Shown here in pieces: positions 1-12,498 of a DNA stretch of 64,000 bases (position 1 is its first letter; each line of letters begins with the position of its first letter). This DNA comes from Hevea brasiliensis. Lineage: Eukaryota > Streptophyta > Magnoliopsida > Malpighiales > Euphorbiaceae. Location of the stretch: contig NC_079496.1 of NCBI RefSeq assembly GCF_030052815.1, positions 14,647,100 through 14,711,099 of the forward strand. The letters are read 5' to 3'. A model generated the notes under the pieces. It made no database searches and was not told where the DNA came from. It was given only the letters and a program-made list of their open reading frames with translations. A program made the translations under genes and the position numbers.

Positions 1-2606
1 ATGACCAAAGGAAATGTGTGGGAATTATTAGAATGGGAGTCAAATTCGTAGGTCAAATGGTCATGTTGCTGGCAGCATGACCAAACCTACTTTGAAGGAC
101 CAAAATGGGAATTTTACAAGCCCAGTTGATATGCCACCAATTGGGGATGAAAATAGACATAAAATGGCACAATTTTCATTAAGGAACCATGGCCAAAAAC
201 TGACTAAAACTTAGTGAACCAATTGACCAAAGTGAAATGAGAGCAGGCTGCCACTGCACCAAACTGACCAAATGAACAGTAACTGTTCATTTGGTCATAA
301 TTCGAGCTAAACAGGTCAAATTGACCTGAAATTTTTCCAGCAATTAGATGAGATATAGACCTAAAACTTTCATGAAGAACATCACCCCAAATTGTGCCAT
401 TAACCTAGTCAAATTATTGAGCAAAGTTGAGTTATTGAACCTGCAACTCTGCAGAATTGCCATTGAGCAGTAAAGTTCCAATGGCTATAACTCTTTCTAG
501 AAAACTCCGATTTAGGCGATTCTTGAACCGATGGAAACATAAGGCATAGTAGAACATTTCATATGAAGAAAGTTAGACCAAATTATGAACTTAACTTGAC
601 CAAATTACTGAACGAAGTTGGATCAAAATCTGCCAGAACCCAAAATCTCAGCATGAACAGTGCACGTGAAGAGTAATAGTATTTTGGCCATAACTTGAGC
701 TACAAACTCCGATTGAGGTGATCCAAAAATGAGAATACACTTAAGACAATAAGGAACATTTTCTATGAAGGAAGTTTTGTCAAATTCCAACAGTAGATCG
801 ACCAATGGAACAGTGCAACTTCGGAGCACCAAAACCGAAAATTGACAAATTTGCCAAAATGACCTAAGCTTTGAAAAAATGACCAAAACCAACAAGTTTG
901 GTGACCAAAATGTGGTATGTGGGTGAAGTTGGAGTTCCCATACCTATTAAGCCTTAGAAAGTCAATAATTTGACTTGAATAGTGCAGTGAATAGTAACCC
1001 GAAACACAAAAACTTCGAGAACGTCGAATTTAACGCAATAGAGCTAGTTAAAATGAAGTGAAATTTATTTTTGGATTTATTTTAAGTTCTAGTACTGAAA
1101 CATTGTAAAATTGCGTGTTTCAGTGGAAAAGAATACCGGGACAGAACCCGAGGAGTCGAGTCAAGGCCAACAGGCGACTCGTTTGAGGTTTGTGCACAAC
1201 GTATACTTTTTAATAATCATCTTTTGTATACTGTTTTGAATAATGTGAAATATTGGATTATGGCATTCTTATGATGTTTGATCTAAATTGTTGAAATTTA
1301 TTATGTATATTTGAAATGACAATGTTTTGAATAATGTGAAATATTGGATTATGGCATTCTTATGATGTTTGATCTAAATTGTTGAAATTTATTATGTATA
1401 TTTGAAATGACAATGTTTAGCAAATTGTTAAGATAAGTTTTGAAACCACAGTATCATGACCATATATTTGAACACCTCACTAGCACGACTAGTAGGGGTA
1501 ATTAGTTTCGAATTTTGATTCCTTCTCTGGAGAAGTGTTGAGGTGTGCCAGTAGAAGAGGATGTGAATGGATATCCATATATTTGAGCTAGCTAGCCTTG
1601 TGATGTGATTTCTCTTTAGCCTCTGGCTATTGAGATTCTATTTGTTTCGAATGGCGTGATCTAGCTGTGGGTTTTATGAAATGTGTTTTGATACTTTGAA
1701 ATGAACTTAGTTTGCATTAAAACTTCATAATTCATGTTTTGTGTTTAATGCTCATGTTTAGTCAAATTTTTGAATAAATGTGATTATGTTCTGCATAAAG
1801 ATTATTTTAGTATGTTGTGCACCACTGAGTCCTAGTACTCAGCGATAGCTTCTATTGCTGTCGCAGATACAGAGACTAGAGGAGCAGCAGACTGAGCTGC
1901 TGAGGTGTGAGGAGCTATCAGTTTAAAGTCTTCGGGTATAATTTATACCCTAACTGTAAATACTTCTTTTGATGTATATATTGCACATAAATGTATGGAC
2001 ATGTAAAAATGGGTCTTGAGCAGTTTGTATAAAATTTGTATAAAGTTGTAATATATATATTGCAGTTTGGAATTCTCTTAATGTAAATGCTGTAATGATG
2101 TATCTAAATTGTTTTGTTTCAAATGAAATATGAATGAAATGGATTGCGAGTATTTTGATAGTGGATTTGAAATTTGAAAGTTGATAAATGTGTTGAGAAA
2201 TTGATTGAGATTGAGTATGAAATTGAAGCAGCTGTTGAGAAAATTTTTTGAAGTGCCTTGATTGAGTTGATTTGAGAATTATTGGTGGTTGGGAGTTGTG
2301 AAATATTTTTGGAAGTGCTTTTTACAGGTCTTTAAAGAACTGGTTTCTCAAAATACAGAGGAAACTCTGTCAAAATTTTTATAAAAATTGCGGCAAAATT
2401 TAAATGGACAAAATTTTTACTAGTATTTAAACTTTGAATAAATGGTTTTTAATTTCTACCAAAATGCTCACCACTTCCAAAATGTAAGAAAATTGTTTTA
2501 AAATCCCTTGTAGGGTACTTAATGAGTTATCGGTAGGCGAAGTTCGGTAGTTCATTAAGTATTCCATGGGATCATGTTATGCCTTACGGAGGGGTAAGGT
2601 GTTACA
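1..2606 (+). mobile_element. 3' part of a large Ty3/gypsy LTR, cut by the window edge
   Basis: The last ~2.6 kb of an LTR reading on the plus strand and ending in TGTTACA. It resembles the two 3.9-kb LTRs at 24710-28605 and 31749-35591: the same order of A-rich 'gaccaaa' blocks, the same cattle of short direct motifs around 1830-1870 (ACTCAGCGATAGCTT) and the same terminal stretch from 2494 (AAAATCCCTTGTAG). It is a more diverged member of that family. The rest of the element lies to the left of the window. It ends inside a second LTR family (2607 onward), so it inserted into that LTR. The ORFs in it (for example 623-895 minus) resemble no protein I know and are taken as chance. Confidence 0.8.
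1233..1414. repeat. Perfect 91-bp tandem duplication inside the LTR
   Basis: The segment beginning GTTTTGAATAATGTG at 1233 is repeated without visible change from 1324, a period of 91 bp, two copies. Related LTRs near 27 kb and 34 kb do not show it, so it arose in this copy. Identity of the two units indicates a recent event or an assembly artefact. Confidence 0.9.
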
Positions 2607-4983
2607 TTTGGACCTCGTTTTTGGTTCCAAGGCAGAGTAAAAAATTTAAAATTTTGTCTCCTAAATTGAACCGGCCGAATCAAACCGGACCGGATCGGAC
2701 CGGTCGAATCGGATCAGCCTTTCTTCTTCCTTTTTCTTCCTCTCCCGCGCGCATTCTCCTTCTTCTCTCTCTCCCCCGTTTTCTCTCCCCCGTCACCCCA
2801 GCCCGCAGGCGCACCTCCCCAGCCGCCCCAGTTCGCCGGCCGCCGCCTGGAGCACCGGCAATCGTCGCACAAAGCGACGCAACGCGCAAGCGCACCGCTT
2901 CATCTTCCCGACTGAAATCCGGCCGATCCAGCCACCAATCAGGCGGGGTATTGTGTCTAAACCCATCTACTCGTCGAGAGCTTTCCATAGACACCAAAAA
3001 CACCGAAATTTATCGAGCGGTTTGTCCAATTTTTGCCCGGGAATTTTTAGCCAATTTTGACTTTTGGGCTAGATTTCTAGCAAACCGTGAACCCCACGAG
3101 AAAACCGAGAGTACCAAAACGCTCCACTTGTCGAGAGCTTCGCGGAAATATAAATTTTGAAATTTTCTGACACCATTTTTCGGTGGGTCCCACGAAACTT
3201 CGCAGTGTTTTTCCGAGCATTTAATGAGCTTAGAAAATTTCGTAAAATTTATGTACTAACCCTCGTATTGTGGGCTTCGTGTAGGTATTTTCAATTCGAC
3301 AGTTGTCCGGATCTGTGAATTTCCGGCCAGACAGACCGGCTACCGAAAAAGTCTCCGAATTAGATCGAGGTTTTGGCTACCCCACAATTGTCAGACGTCC
3401 CGAGCGCATCCCCGAAGTCAGAATCGGCATAGGTAAACCCGAACATTACTTTTTCGTAATTTTTTAAGTGCTTAAATGAGATTAAAAATTCGTGAAATAT
3501 TCGTGGTAGCTCAGAAAATTATGATTCTTTTTGCATTAGCCTAGTAATATTGCTAAGGACTGCGGGGCAAAGTTTTAGAATTTTTAGAGTTCATTTGGGT
3601 AGTTTTTGCAAAAAGAGTCAATTATAAGGACTAAATTGAAATTTTACATATTGTGATGGATGACTGTTTGGATGGGCCCAGGAGGGGCTGTGTGATGTGA
3701 TTGAGTTGTGGATACATGGATTGTGAATATAGAAGTGTATTTTGAGCCCTTTTGCAGGTTGGGTAGGTCCTAGGTATAAGGGAGACTCTGCCGGATTTTC
3801 GGCACGACTTAGGACGTATTTGGTATTTTTCTTAATCGTATTGAGTCAAATTTATTAAATGATTGTAATAAAAAATTGTCAGGTGAGCCGGGACAGCCTT
3901 CTTCCTTTGCCCAGCGCCCACAGTGATTGCTGTCAAGTCTGTGAGTAAAATATTAATTTTAATTGTAATTTCACTATTATTATATGTTTAAGCATGCCCA
4001 TGCATCACTTATATGTATGTATCTAAGTAGTTAAACTCTAGGCACGTTTTATGCTGCATTCATAACTGTTAAAGTGCCATGGATGTTGTTGTGGTAATTT
4101 GAAGCAGTGTTCGTGCGTTGGTATGCGTGTGATATGGTGTTGACTATGGATAAGAAGGGTAGACACTGCTTGAGATCTTCGCTGGGACTCGGTCCTTCGG
4201 GGTAGACACGGCTTGAGTTTTTCGCTGGGACCCCGATTTGGTTATTAAGTGGAAGTCAGAGCTGAGTTCTTTGCTGGCACAGGTTGGATTTAAGAGAGCT
4301 GTATAGGGGATCAGCTCCCATATATTATGATTGATATTACTGGGTGTGTGAGTGCTCCAAATTACCTTTTTGCTGTTATGATGTGAAAATATTGCTGATG
4401 TTCTATTCCACTCTACAGGGTGCATTAGTTTTAGATAGTTATAGAGATTATAGTTAAAATTGATATTTTACTCTTTGAGTCGAACGCTCACTCCTGTTCA
4501 ATATTTTTCTAGGCCACAGGAGAATATTTTTGATGTTAACCTGCTTTTCTCCCTCGCAGGTCATCTATTCATATTTGTGTAATTCAATAAACTTCTAGAA
4601 TTTCGCATGTGTTAGAAATATTTATTTGAATTGGGTCTGTAATATAAATTGTCAATGTGGACCTGTAAACTTATTATTTTATGCATGTGTGTTGGGATGG
4701 ATGAGGGAGCTGAGCTCCCATTTATTTTATGTTGTTATGAGTTGTGGAGGGTGAGCTGAGCTCCCCAATTGATATATATTGTGTTTACAGGTTGGGTGAG
4801 TCAAAAAACTCCCCGTTGAAAGGTCCATTTTATGATCGGACTCTGTCCGGTTGAATTCTTGAAATTGAGCCCAAATGGGCCTTAGAGTTGGGTTAAGGAA
4901 TAGTTAGGTTTACTACGGTCCTCGGGGGCTTTAAGCTGGCCCAGGTCCTAGTGTCGGTCCGGCCTATAGGTTGGGTCGTGACA
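2607..4983 (+). mobile_element. Ty3/gypsy LTR (second family), 5' end missing
   Basis: About 2.4 kb matching, in opposite orientation, the complete solo LTR at 49284-51915. Shared landmarks are the GC-rich block with repeated 'ACCGG' (2670-2960), the paired 'gggtagacac' motifs (4158-4215), the 'gagctgagctccc' repeats (4700-4770) and the end GGGTCGTGACA. The first ~250 bp of the LTR are absent because the element ending at 2606 inserted there. The plus ORF 2579-3160 and minus ORF 2680-3003 come from the low-complexity GC-rich block and are not supported as genes. No internal domain follows 4983, so this was probably also a solo LTR. Confidence 0.8.
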
Positions 4984-7080
4984 CTATCAATTATTTTCAT
5001 TTCTTGACCCTTCAATTAAAGATTAAGAACAAAATATGATGGGTACCAACATTGAGTATATCAATAAAGCACACAAAGGTTGAATTAAAACTCATTTTCT
5101 ACATAGTTTCCTTTTGCAAATACAACTGTGTGAGTGAATAATTTCTTTTAAATTTCAAAGTTAGGTGTAATGTTTTATATTTATTTTTGGATTTGAACTG
5201 AATTTTATCCAAATTATATATATATATATATAATTTGGATAAAATTCAGTTCAAATCCAAAAATAAATATAAAACATTACACCTAACTTTGAAATTTAAA
5301 AGAAATTATTCACTCACACAGTTGTATTTGCAAAAGGAAACTATGTAGAAAATGGCTATAAATATAAAAATAAGAATAAGAATTGAAGAACCCAAATGGA
5401 GAATTAATCTAGACACTGAAATCTAGACTGAATCCACTTGATGCAGAATAACATAGTGGTTCCATTGTTGTCGTTCTTTTTTTCTTATAAAAATTTAATT
5501 GTAAATCTAATTTTTTATTCTCTACTTACTACTAGTTGTAGGAAAAATTATGGAAGAGAAACTTACATATTGCCATTTTTCTAGCTCTAGAAGGTTAAAA
5601 AATTAGTATAAAAAGAATTTAGAAGAGTCAATTTTGTTTAGCCCATGCCAGCTATCATAGTTAATTTACACACGGGTCATGTAAATATTTACATACTGTG
5701 TAAATACATGCTTCAGTTAGTCTTCAGGTTCTGGCAAAGCATAAGGCTTATAAGTTGTGCAAAAGAGTAGTGTAGTTGCATAATGTGTCTTTACAGAAGA
5801 AAAACACCACTTATACTTTCCTTGTGTTTTGACATGGCTCCTGCAGTTCTTGCATGTAATGGAAGCACTATTCATGTAATGACAATCTCTAATTTACACG
5901 ACCAAAAGCATGATCGCATAAACGTTTGTGTAATTTTTCACTTCCCCAAAAATTGAAATGTGTAAATATGAGTTCTAAATTATTATAGAAGGCATCATCA
6001 TTGTAAAAAATATATATATTTTAAAATAATTATTTAATTTTAAATATAAAGTATAATTTAATTTTATTTATAAAAAAGTAATTGTTTTCCATTTAGAAAA
6101 TCGTTGAAAAATAGAATTTTTATTATAAAGGTAAATTGTGAAAAATAACTTAAGTCATTTTATAAAATTTTAGTTAAATTTTAGAAAATTGACATTTAAA
6201 AAATTGACACATATAAACACGAAATTTTATTTTTCAATTTTGTTTTCAAAAATTTTTACAAGTAGATTTTGAGCCCACTTTTCCTCATATGATCCTCCTT
6301 TTCTTTATTTTTTAATAAAAGCATATGTTTACACCGAATTATAATTATAGTTAATTCTTTTAATTTTGTTTTGTAACAAAATCTTTATCACTTGCGTATG
6401 AAGCTAAATTAAATTTAGGAAAGTTAAAGATAAATTATAAAATAGTTTTTAAGGTTTTATTTGATTAATAAAATAGTTTATTAATTTAAAATTTATATTT
6501 AAAAAGAAAAAATTATTTTGATTTATTGTATATAATAAATATATTTGTTTATTATAAAATATTTTTTATATTTATTTTTAATCAAGATTTTATATCAAAA
6601 AATATTTTTATCAATTAAAATTATCTTTTGAAATAAATTAATGTACCTAAAAATAAAATATAAAAATAAATTCATACTATTTTAGAAAGCAAATTTGAAA
6701 AAATATATCATTGAAAAGAATGTATCTCATATGAATTGTGACACCTATTAAATAAAATACACATTAGTTAGAGTAAACTATATATTACATGCATGATCAA
6801 TAAATTTTCAATTATAGTAATTTTTTTAATTTTAATTAGAGAACAAATTAATAGAAAAATTAAAATCTTAATAAAGCAACAAATATACTAATTAATAATA
6901 AACCATAAAATCATAAACATCCAAAAATTTATGTCGTAATTTCACTTAGATCAATTAAAAAAAAAAATTAGAAGTTATATCACAATTGTAGTAGAAACCT
7001 CTAATTTTGTGTGTTATAGTCGTTTCCTTTTATTTTTACAAACTTTTGGTTTTCTTTTTTCGTTAGCCCTAAAAATTTTT
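4984..7080. repeat. AT-rich segment duplicated at 48.1-59.4 kb (unit A)
   Basis: Non-coding sequence that aligns in the same orientation, at moderate divergence, with 48340-49283, 51916-52352 and 58510-59360. In that second copy two later insertions (49284-51915 and 52353-58504) interrupt it. Shared landmarks are 'gaaactatgtagaaaatg' (5338/48551), 'acatgcttcag' (5706/48896) and 'aaagcatatgtttac' (6318/58611). No gene is visible. It indicates a segmental duplication rather than an obvious transposon, although both copies could be old, unrecognised transposons. Confidence 0.7.
5093..5354. repeat. Perfect 262-bp palindrome centred on a TA run
   Basis: The 131 bases from 5093 (CATTTTCTACATAG...) are the exact reverse complement of those ending at 5354; I find no mismatch. 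The centre at 5223/5224 lies in alternating TATATA. The equivalent segment near 48.45-48.56 kb has only the right-hand arm, so the left arm is a later inverted copy. The transcript or single strand would form one long perfect hairpin. Confidence 0.93.
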
Positions 7081-8775
7081 CTTTAGGATTCCCATATTAT
7101 ATGCATACTAGAAGTTAGCCCCCGCATTGCTTTGGATGAGATTTTTTTTTTTTTAAATTACAATAATATTTTCATATTTATTTATAAATTAAGATTGATG
7201 GTACATTTTACAAACTTCTCTTACTATTTTAGTTTTGGTTAAGAAAATTTTTGAATGTTGATATACCAAAATTTGCATAGTCTTGTAGCGCCACACTTGC
7301 TTCATAATTTTTTGTATGTCGTAATACATTAAATTATTGATGGGACATTTACAAATGGTTGAATTTACTGATTTTAGCTAATAACTTTTTCCTAAGAGTC
7401 GACTAAACCGAGAAATCAAGAGAAGGTTCCAGTTAAAATCCAATTTTAAATAGAACGTTAGTGTAAGGGTTCTTAGAAGTTATTAATTTTTACCTGTGCT
7501 TCCAGTTCATAAACAAATCATGTCTAGAAGTTGGACATTCACTGAATTAAGCATCGGAGGATATAGTTTGCCTTAAATAAAAATTATTTGGTGTTTCAAC
7601 TGTTGGATATGATTTTCGTGTTTGTGCATGTAAGCAATACTTATTACAAATATCGAAGTTTTTATCTCTAATTCACGTCAAATCCTTCCCAATGACACAT
7701 CAAACTAGTTAAAGGCTTCCAATATTAGTGGTCAAATTGCTCAGCTTTCAATATCTATCAATCAAGAATATAACCTCGAATCTTGCAAGAACCAAACAAA
7801 ACAAGAAACAATAATCCACACGTCAAAAAGAAGGAGAAGGCGCAAGGGTCACATGTCATTCCTTCAACCATATTAAAGTTTAAACTCTTATCTACCAAAG
7901 TGCTAATCCTGTAAATTACACCAAATCCTACGGCTAAATAAAAAATATACAGGAATAAAGAATACAAAGAAATCAAATCATACCTGCTACATCACAATTT
8001 CATTCGAGCCACTAAACTTCACATTACTCTTCCTAGCGAGCGAGAAAAAAAAAATCAAGTTTTTATCACTCTATTGTTAAAAAAAAAAATTTGCAAAAAG
8101 GCAAGTCCTCAAGCTGAAGCTTACACTGATAATCGAGCAAAAGTAAAAGGCGTGGTTTATCTTTATGTTCACGGGTAAGATACGAAAAAAAATTTTATTA
8201 TTGTGAAAAAAGTAAGATATAATCATTTATAAATTTTAAACTCTAATTTTAATATGTTTTTTAAATACCTCACAATTCTATTATAAAATGTATAATATTA
8301 TAATATTTATACCGGTTCATACACCCGACATCCACAACGAAATCAGTGGTAGACTTTGGGTCTGGACCTATCGGCCCGTGCCTTCCATTACTACCGTACA
8401 CTTCATCTTTTATCCCAATTAGATTGCAATAAGAAAATTTTTAAGTCGGGTCACAATTCGGATCCATGAAAATATATCTAAAATTTAAACCACATAAAAA
8501 AAAATAGCAAAAACCATATATGCAACATTACCGATAAACATAGATACAAGTAAATAACATCTAATCTAAGCCTAGATCTAAGTATTCCATGCTTTAATTA
8601 TAGAAATAGCATCAGCTATCCGGCAAATAATGAATCCAATTAGTAACGAAAAATACAAATCCTTGCACATGTCAACACTTCAATGCCCAAAAAAAAAATG
8701 GCAACACATAGCTTCAAATTTGAGAAAATTAAAATAAATGCCCCAAAAAAGGAAATAGTGTTGAAATGCGATTAC
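7081..8775. other. AT-rich intergenic DNA with no gene recognised
   Basis: Mostly A/T-rich with homopolymer runs. A slightly more balanced stretch (7680-8030) and one at 8310-8460 could be old LTR or exon pieces, but I recognise no product on either strand. The minus ORF 7758-7976 encodes a hydrophobic, low-complexity 72-residue peptide with no family likeness. Confidence 0.5.
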
Positions 8776-8888
8776 CAAAATCCTGACCAGCCAAGTAATG
8801 CCAAATGGGTCCATGCCTCCTATTGAATTCCTTCTTTATGTGCTCAGCTAAAGCCTTCTCTACAGTCTACATTGAGCTTCTCGAACAC
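8776..8888 (-). pseudogene. Dynein light chain (LC8-type) exon remnant
   Basis: Minus-strand exon-like segment. It is preceded by an AG acceptor (8889-8890) and followed by a GT donor (GTAATC, from 8775). It translates to a stretch containing VEKALAEHIKKEF and GPIWH, ending QDFG. This is the core of the plant cytoplasmic dynein light chain LC8 family (IKKEFDxxxGPxWHCIVGxxFG), a small dimeric hub protein. The splice position after 'FG' also fits a spliced gene. The Cys-Ile-Val after WH is changed (Tyr-Leu-Ala), the segment just before it carries a stop and an extra few bases, and the C-terminal exon (…THET…FIYFY) is not found downstream. It is therefore a fragment; because introns are kept, it was copied as DNA, not by retroposition. 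Confidence 0.6.
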
Positions 8889-9532
8889 CTGAATCAAAAA
8901 ATATCCAAATTTAAATAAAAAAAAAACCAAAAAATTTTGAAAAAATAATCAAGTTAAATTTTTGAAATGGAAACAAATTTAAGAAATGCATATACAACCC
9001 AACAATCAGGATTTAACAATGAGCAGGAATGAAAAGGAATAAAGTAAAAATGTAGGGCACAACAAACACAATATTTTACATTTTACACTAACCAGACATT
9101 TTATTGAGGCCGACCGGGTCACCAGCACAATCTCTTATGCCTTTTCTGGCACCGTGGGTCACTCGATTCTCAGCCAATCAGTTAGAAGTTAACAATTTAG
9201 AATTAAGAACCAAAATTGCTACAATAGAAAATAAGCTAGTTCAGAAAAAAAAAAATAATAATAATAATAATAACTTAAATGAAGAAACAAAGTCTGCATA
9301 AGAGTATTATGAAGATCATATGTACCATCAGGATCTGAAGCAGATTTCCCCTCGAAAACCAATCATTACATACCGAGGATTCAATCAAAGCAAAGCAATA
9401 AAATAAAAGAATTGATTTCGTTTTGAAATCTGTGTGCCATTTTTCCAACAACCAATTTATTGCTGTAGCCAAGTAATGATCCTCGAGAACAAAGTTGAAA
9501 TCAAGTAACAGCAATGTGGAGTTTAGCCTTAC

Positions 9533-9940
9533 AATCACTACAACCAATATGTTTTCTGCCAATAAACACGTTAGGTACAGTACTCCTTAACCCAGTCCAC
9601 CCTGCTAAAGCTGATTGAATTTCAGCTCCATCACCTTTAAAAAAGAGAAATTTTGTTAAAAATGTTGAATTTTTTAGCTCAAAAAATAGTTTTAGATTAG
9701 GCAAAGAGATCTTATTCTTTTACTTTACTCCTCCAGTTCAATGAACTTGTAACTTGCTCCAAACTGTGTTAGCAGGTGCTTGACCCTATTGTAAAAACCA
9801 CAACATGTTTTGCTATAAGCAAAAACACGAAGACATTAAAAAAAACTATAAAAAAAAATTAAGAGAGATTAGGAAATGAAAAACCTGAAAACAACGACTG
9901 GAGCAAAAGTGGAGATCTCCTGGGCTTTATTAAGTGCCAT
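9533..9940 (-). pseudogene. CGYC/CPYC-type glutaredoxin pseudogene (three exons)
   Basis: Minus-strand remnant of a class I glutaredoxin, the glutathione-dependent thiol-disulfide oxidoreductase. Exon 1 (9885-9940) starts MALNKAQEI...VVVF and ends at a GT donor within the Ser codon. Exon 2 (9729-9812) follows a TATAG acceptor and reads SKTCCGFYNRVKHLLTQFGA. Exon 3 (about 9533-9636) carries EIQSALAGWTG, the cis-proline motif TVPNVF and HIG. Exon order, splice phase and motifs match plant GrxC genes. It is broken: the second active-site cysteine is Tyr (CGFY instead of CGYC), exon 2 runs into a stop, exon 3 has an extra codon and loses the GGCD frame, and no C-terminal exon is seen. It lies ~0.8 kb upstream (on the minus strand) of the dynein light chain fragment. 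Confidence 0.75.
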
Positions 9941-10442
9941 TTCAATTTCTCACTAAGAAAAGACAACATTTGGCTAATTATCAAATTTCAAAATAGAAAG
10001 AGAAAGGGCATTTCTGATTAGCATTAACATACCTCAGTCATGTATAAGATCAGAGATTCGACGGAGATGACTTTGATTTAATTGCAATAGAGTTGAGAAA
10101 TTAACTATTCAATTTCAGATTTTGATGATTAAAACCAGGAACTAACTTTCCTAGGGAATGTGGTTTTCCATTTTCAGATTTATATTTAATACCATTATCT
10201 GCAAAAGAGATCCTAGATTCAGTAATCCATATGGAAAGAGGGGAAAAAAAAACACATTAAAAACACAAGAAAACATGATTTGCAAACCTGATTTCCCAAC
10301 ATGTTAGTGACCCAACTATCTGCAGTCAATGGATGTCATCTTGAGCTGACTATGCTTTAGTGAGGAACAAAAGATGGAAGTTGCAGTTGATTAGTCCGTG
10401 ATGATCGATCCGAGCGTATCTTTGGCAGCGGGCCACCCCAGC
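9941..10442. other. Flank of the glutaredoxin remnant, no gene recognised
   Basis: Half a kilobase between the glutaredoxin ATG and the small LTR element. Less AT-rich than its surroundings. It could contain the former promoter and 5' leader of the glutaredoxin copy, but no TATA box or ORF stands out. Confidence 0.4.
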
Positions 10443-10835
10443 GGCTATTTTATTATTTTTACAATGATTCCTAATTTTAATGGAATTCTTTATTTTAATA
10501 TATTTTATTTATAGTTTATAGTTTATTTAGGATTCTAAAATATTACTTTTATTCAATTTAGGTATTTAAATATGTTTTCTATTTATACTAGGACTCTCTC
10601 ATTCATTCTTACCTAGATTAGGATTTAAAATTCTATAAATATCCATTTTATTTTCATTATGAAAAAGTTTTCAGATTCATTTAATGAAATTTTCTTCTTC
10701 ATTAAATTTTCTTTGTTTTATTTATACTTAGACTTTGGATATAATCTTATTTATTTTAAGATTTTAGATTAGATTTTATTTATTTTTAAGGGTTTGATTG
10801 TGTATCAATCTTTTTCTGCATTACATGCTGCGTCA
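10443..10835 (+). repeat. 5' LTR of the small LTR element
   Basis: Begins near TATTTTATTATTTTTACAATG and ends TGCGTCA just before the primer binding site. Contains 'ctataaat' (10632-10639) as a likely TATA box. The start is uncertain by about 10 bp. Confidence 0.6.
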
Positions 10836-11765
10836 AGTGGTATCAGAGTAGGGATTTCACCCTTATTAAGATGACCAATATTGGTGGTAGTGGTGATGAT
10901 TAACCTCATGACGGTGATCAGGGGTTGCACGCTGTTTGTCAAGCAATCAAAGAGCAGATGAATACAATAAAGCAATTAAATATGTATATAAACCGTCAAT
11001 TTCAAGAGATTTGCCGCTTATTAGGAGTTCGTAATATTGAGAAGAGAAACCATAAATTGAATCAAGCCAAGGGAGTTATCCACGATAGAATCAATTATGA
11101 TTATGTTTTCTTTAATTCTTAAAAAAGGTTTATTGCTAATGATGAATATTGGAGAAATCGTGTTCAAGAATTGTGTACTTCAATAGAAGTAAAGAATGTG
11201 AAGGTGAAAATAAATCTTATTGAGACATGAAAAGTTATCGAAAATTTGGAGCAAGAACTAAAAGATCAACTTGTATTAGAAAAACAACTTGAATTTGAAG
11301 ACCTTAAGCTTAAAGGATTTGAAATTGAAGAACCTAAAACTTTGATTTTATTTCCTTTTGCTATGGTGAATGACGAAGAGTTTGAAGAAAGTGTCCTAGG
11401 GAATGAAAAACAACAAACCATGGAGATTTCAATGGTAATTGAAGACAAACAATCCAAGAAGACAATGGAAATTGAAAAAACTCAAATTATGGAGTTTATG
11501 GATATTGAAGATTTGTCTAACCTTTTAATTCTTGTTGTTTTCATTAATTTTATTTCTCTAGATATTCAGATGGATACAAAGGACAACGTGAAACTATTCA
11601 ATTCAATTTTCTTCAAGTAAATCTTGTTCATACCATTCAAAGAGATATGATGTGATCTTTCAATGGAGTTTTTTTATTATTTAACACCTTAAAATTTGAG
11701 GTCGAATTTTCTAAAAAATGTGGGTGAATAGCACAATGTGCAAATCCATACTAAATTTAAAATTT

Positions 11766-12162
11766 TGTGTTTTCCTATTTTCACAAGGATTTCTAATTCT
11801 AATAGGATTCTTTATTTTACTAAAAATATTTTATTTATATTTTATAGTTTATTTAGGACTCTAAAATATTACTTCTATTTAATTTAGATTTTTAAATATG
11901 TTTTCTATTTAGATTAGGACTTTCTAATTCATTCCCACCTAAATTAGGATTTAAAATTCTATAAATACCCATTGCATTTTTATTATGAAAAAGTTTTTAT
12001 ATTTATTTAATGAAGTTTTCTTCTTCGTAAAGCTGTCTTTGCTTTATTTATTCTTAGACTTTCGATTAAGTCTTTTTTTATCGTAAGATCTTGAATTAGA
12101 TCTTATTTATTTTCAAGGGTTTGATAGTATGTCAATCATTTTCCATATTACACGCGGTGTTA
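11766..12162 (+). repeat. 3' LTR of the small LTR element
   Basis: Matches the 5' LTR along its length at roughly 85-90% by eye, including the 'ctataaat' box and the TTTCAAGGGTTTGAT region near its end. The divergence suggests an old insertion. Confidence 0.6.
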
Positions 12163-12498
12163 GGTGCCACTCGATTCTCTGGAAGCTTATGAAGGAAGCG
12201 ATGGTTATGGAATGGTGGCCTGATGCTCTAAGGGCAGTGTGACGATGCTAGGTCTGTTTATATTTTTCTCAAGATCTACCGAAATCTAATGATATCCATC
12301 AATATCTTTTAGAAGATTAGGGTAAGAATCTAAAGGAAAACACAATAACAGGTTCAAAAGGACAGCAGAGCTACAGGAAGAAAGGCTTTTGAACAGTGTT
12401 GTTTCAGGTAGGGGGTATGGGCAAGAAAGTCAAGAAAGCATAGGTAAAATGGTCAAACAGCAACATAGAATAAAAATAACATAGAATAAAAAGACAAT

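Larger units (their letters stand above)
10443..12162 (+). mobile_element. Non-autonomous LTR retrotransposon (~1.7 kb)
   Basis: Two similar ~395-bp direct repeats (about 10443-10835 and 11766-12162) surround ~930 bp. Three bases after the first repeat lies TGGTATCAGAG (10838-10848), the tRNA-Met type primer binding site, so the element reads on the plus strand. Before the second repeat is 'aatttgaggtcgaattttc' (11694-11712), which resembles the 3' end of plant Ty3 elements. The inside keeps only gag-like scraps: 10925-11122 and 11246-11620, the latter a Glu/Lys-rich 124-residue peptide. No protease, RT or integrase is present. The outer ends are approximate and no target-site duplication was found. 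Confidence 0.7.

Noticed and set aside
2579..3160. 193-codon plus ORF and overlapping 107-codon minus ORF
   Set aside because: They lie in the GC-rich, low-complexity block of a Ty3 LTR, occur on both strands at once, and have no family likeness.
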